Made by a program: the position numbers and the translations under genes
Part shown: in pieces, positions 63,429 to 64,000 of the stretch
How positions within the stretch are numbered: the stretch's first letter is position 1
Layout of the letters: the number at the start of each line of letters is the position of its first letter
The notes under the pieces: model-generated
What the model was told of the DNA's origin: nothing
What the model saw: only the letters and a program-made list of their open reading frames with translations
The model's database searches: none
Source of the DNA: Aphrocallistes beatrix
Taxonomy: Eukaryota > Porifera > Hexactinellida > Sceptrulophora > Aphrocallistidae
NCBI GenBank assembly: GCA_963281255.1
Contig: OY725500.1
Coordinates: 3,281,184 to 3,345,183 of the forward strand
Reading direction: 5' to 3'
Length of the DNA stretch: 64,000 nt

Positions 63429-63669
63429 AATGATAATAATAATAATATATTTTTGAATAATTTATCTCAAATTTAGATTATAAAAATAGATAGACAGATA
63501 TAAATTAAAATTTAGCGATAGCTGTTAACAGCTTAGCTGTTTCCATCCCTGATGATGAGTCGACATTTTCGTCTGAGCTCAGAACTTACTGGAACCATAG
63601 CCAAAAAACTCGCACATATATATATTTCCTTACTATTAGTAGCGCAAGCAAGCGAAGCGCGCTTATATA
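63429..63669. repeat. Mixed helentron-like fragments
   Basis: A reversed central fragment (GATGAGTCGACATTTTCGTC to CCATAGCCAAAAAACTC) lies at 63551-63612. A scrap of the 5' end (TTCCTTACTATTA) and a 3' end (AGCAAGCGAAGCGCGCTTA) follow at 63626-63665. The rest is AT-rich filler with an AATAAT run. Confidence 0.5.
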
Positions 63670-64000
63670 CTACGTATATATCTATATCTGTAACGAATTG
63701 ATTGAAGAAACTGCCATGCGCAGAAAGCTGATTTATGGCATGTGGGAATCTTTTGCCTATGACTCCACTAAGTTCTGAGCTCAGACGAAAATGTCGACTC
63801 ATCATGGACTTATGACGTCATTGTCACTTTTTAAAAGTTAAGCAATAAGTTGTTCGTGCATAACTCACCCATTATAGGGGATAGAAGGCTGAAATTTTAA
63901 TAGATTATGTATATTAATATATCTCACATATGGCATGACTAACATCAAAAAATTTTGACTCACCACTCTGTTATGACGTCATCATTACACATCAAAAATT
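63670..64000 (+). mobile_element. Helentron-like element cut by the window end
   Basis: TAACGAATTGATTGAAGAAA onward with TTATGACGTCATTGTCAC and TTATGACGTCATCATTACAC. The terminal hairpins would lie beyond 64000. Confidence 0.7.

Overview
The window looks like a piece of an AT-rich animal genome, probably an invertebrate; an arthropod such as a copepod is only a guess. The support is spliceosomal GT-AG introns, a multi-exon gene with multi-kilobase introns, and animal-type DNA transposons (hAT, Tc1, mariner, pogo/Tigger, Mutator, P/THAP and Ginger) with inactive copies nested inside each other. I see no prokaryotic operon, rRNA, tRNA or CRISPR array.

Host gene. Eight exons on the plus strand (1834-2018, 31034-31265, 37039-37271, 43958-44100, 46375-46492, 47195-47309, 48126-48230, 61060-61198) join with matching reading-frame phase into about 420 codons and continue past both ends of what can be resolved. 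I do not recognise the product. About 1.27 kb of coding sequence is spread over more than 59 kb, and almost all the rest is transposon-derived intron.

Intron content, left to right: a truncated non-LTR reverse transcriptase (3-224); an arm of a palindromic foldback repeat (226-600); dispersed repeats; a 1.06 kb palindrome (3654-4716); a nest at 6.9-15.8 kb in which a helentron-like element carries a foldback, which carries a second foldback, which carries a decayed gene and a near-perfect 1.1 kb palindrome; two Tc1 elements (14403-15779 and 16773-18158) around a THAP/P-type relic; a 6.6 kb Ginger transposon (20781-27417) encoding an integrase and an OTU-type cysteine protease domain; an hAT transposon (28586-30787); another foldback nest (32.8-36.2 kb); a Mutator-like transposase relic (39.2-40.1 kb); a cluster of helentron-like copies (40.8-43.5 kb); a mariner (50963-52096); a 3.5 kb nested palindrome (52111-55604); a P-superfamily element with target duplication (56131-58563); a mariner relic (about 59.8-60.1 kb); and a foldback made of ATGCATAATG-like tandem units (61966-62869).

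The most abundant repeat has about 20 full or partial copies. It begins TCCTTACTATTAAAACTCG, has a TA microsatellite core, carries AP-1 and CRE type motifs, and ends in three successive GC-rich hairpins. Its layout resembles non-autonomous helentrons (HINE/DINE-1 type). No autonomous partner is present.

All calls come from reading the sequence by eye. Family names rest on motifs, terminal repeats and target duplications, not on database searches.
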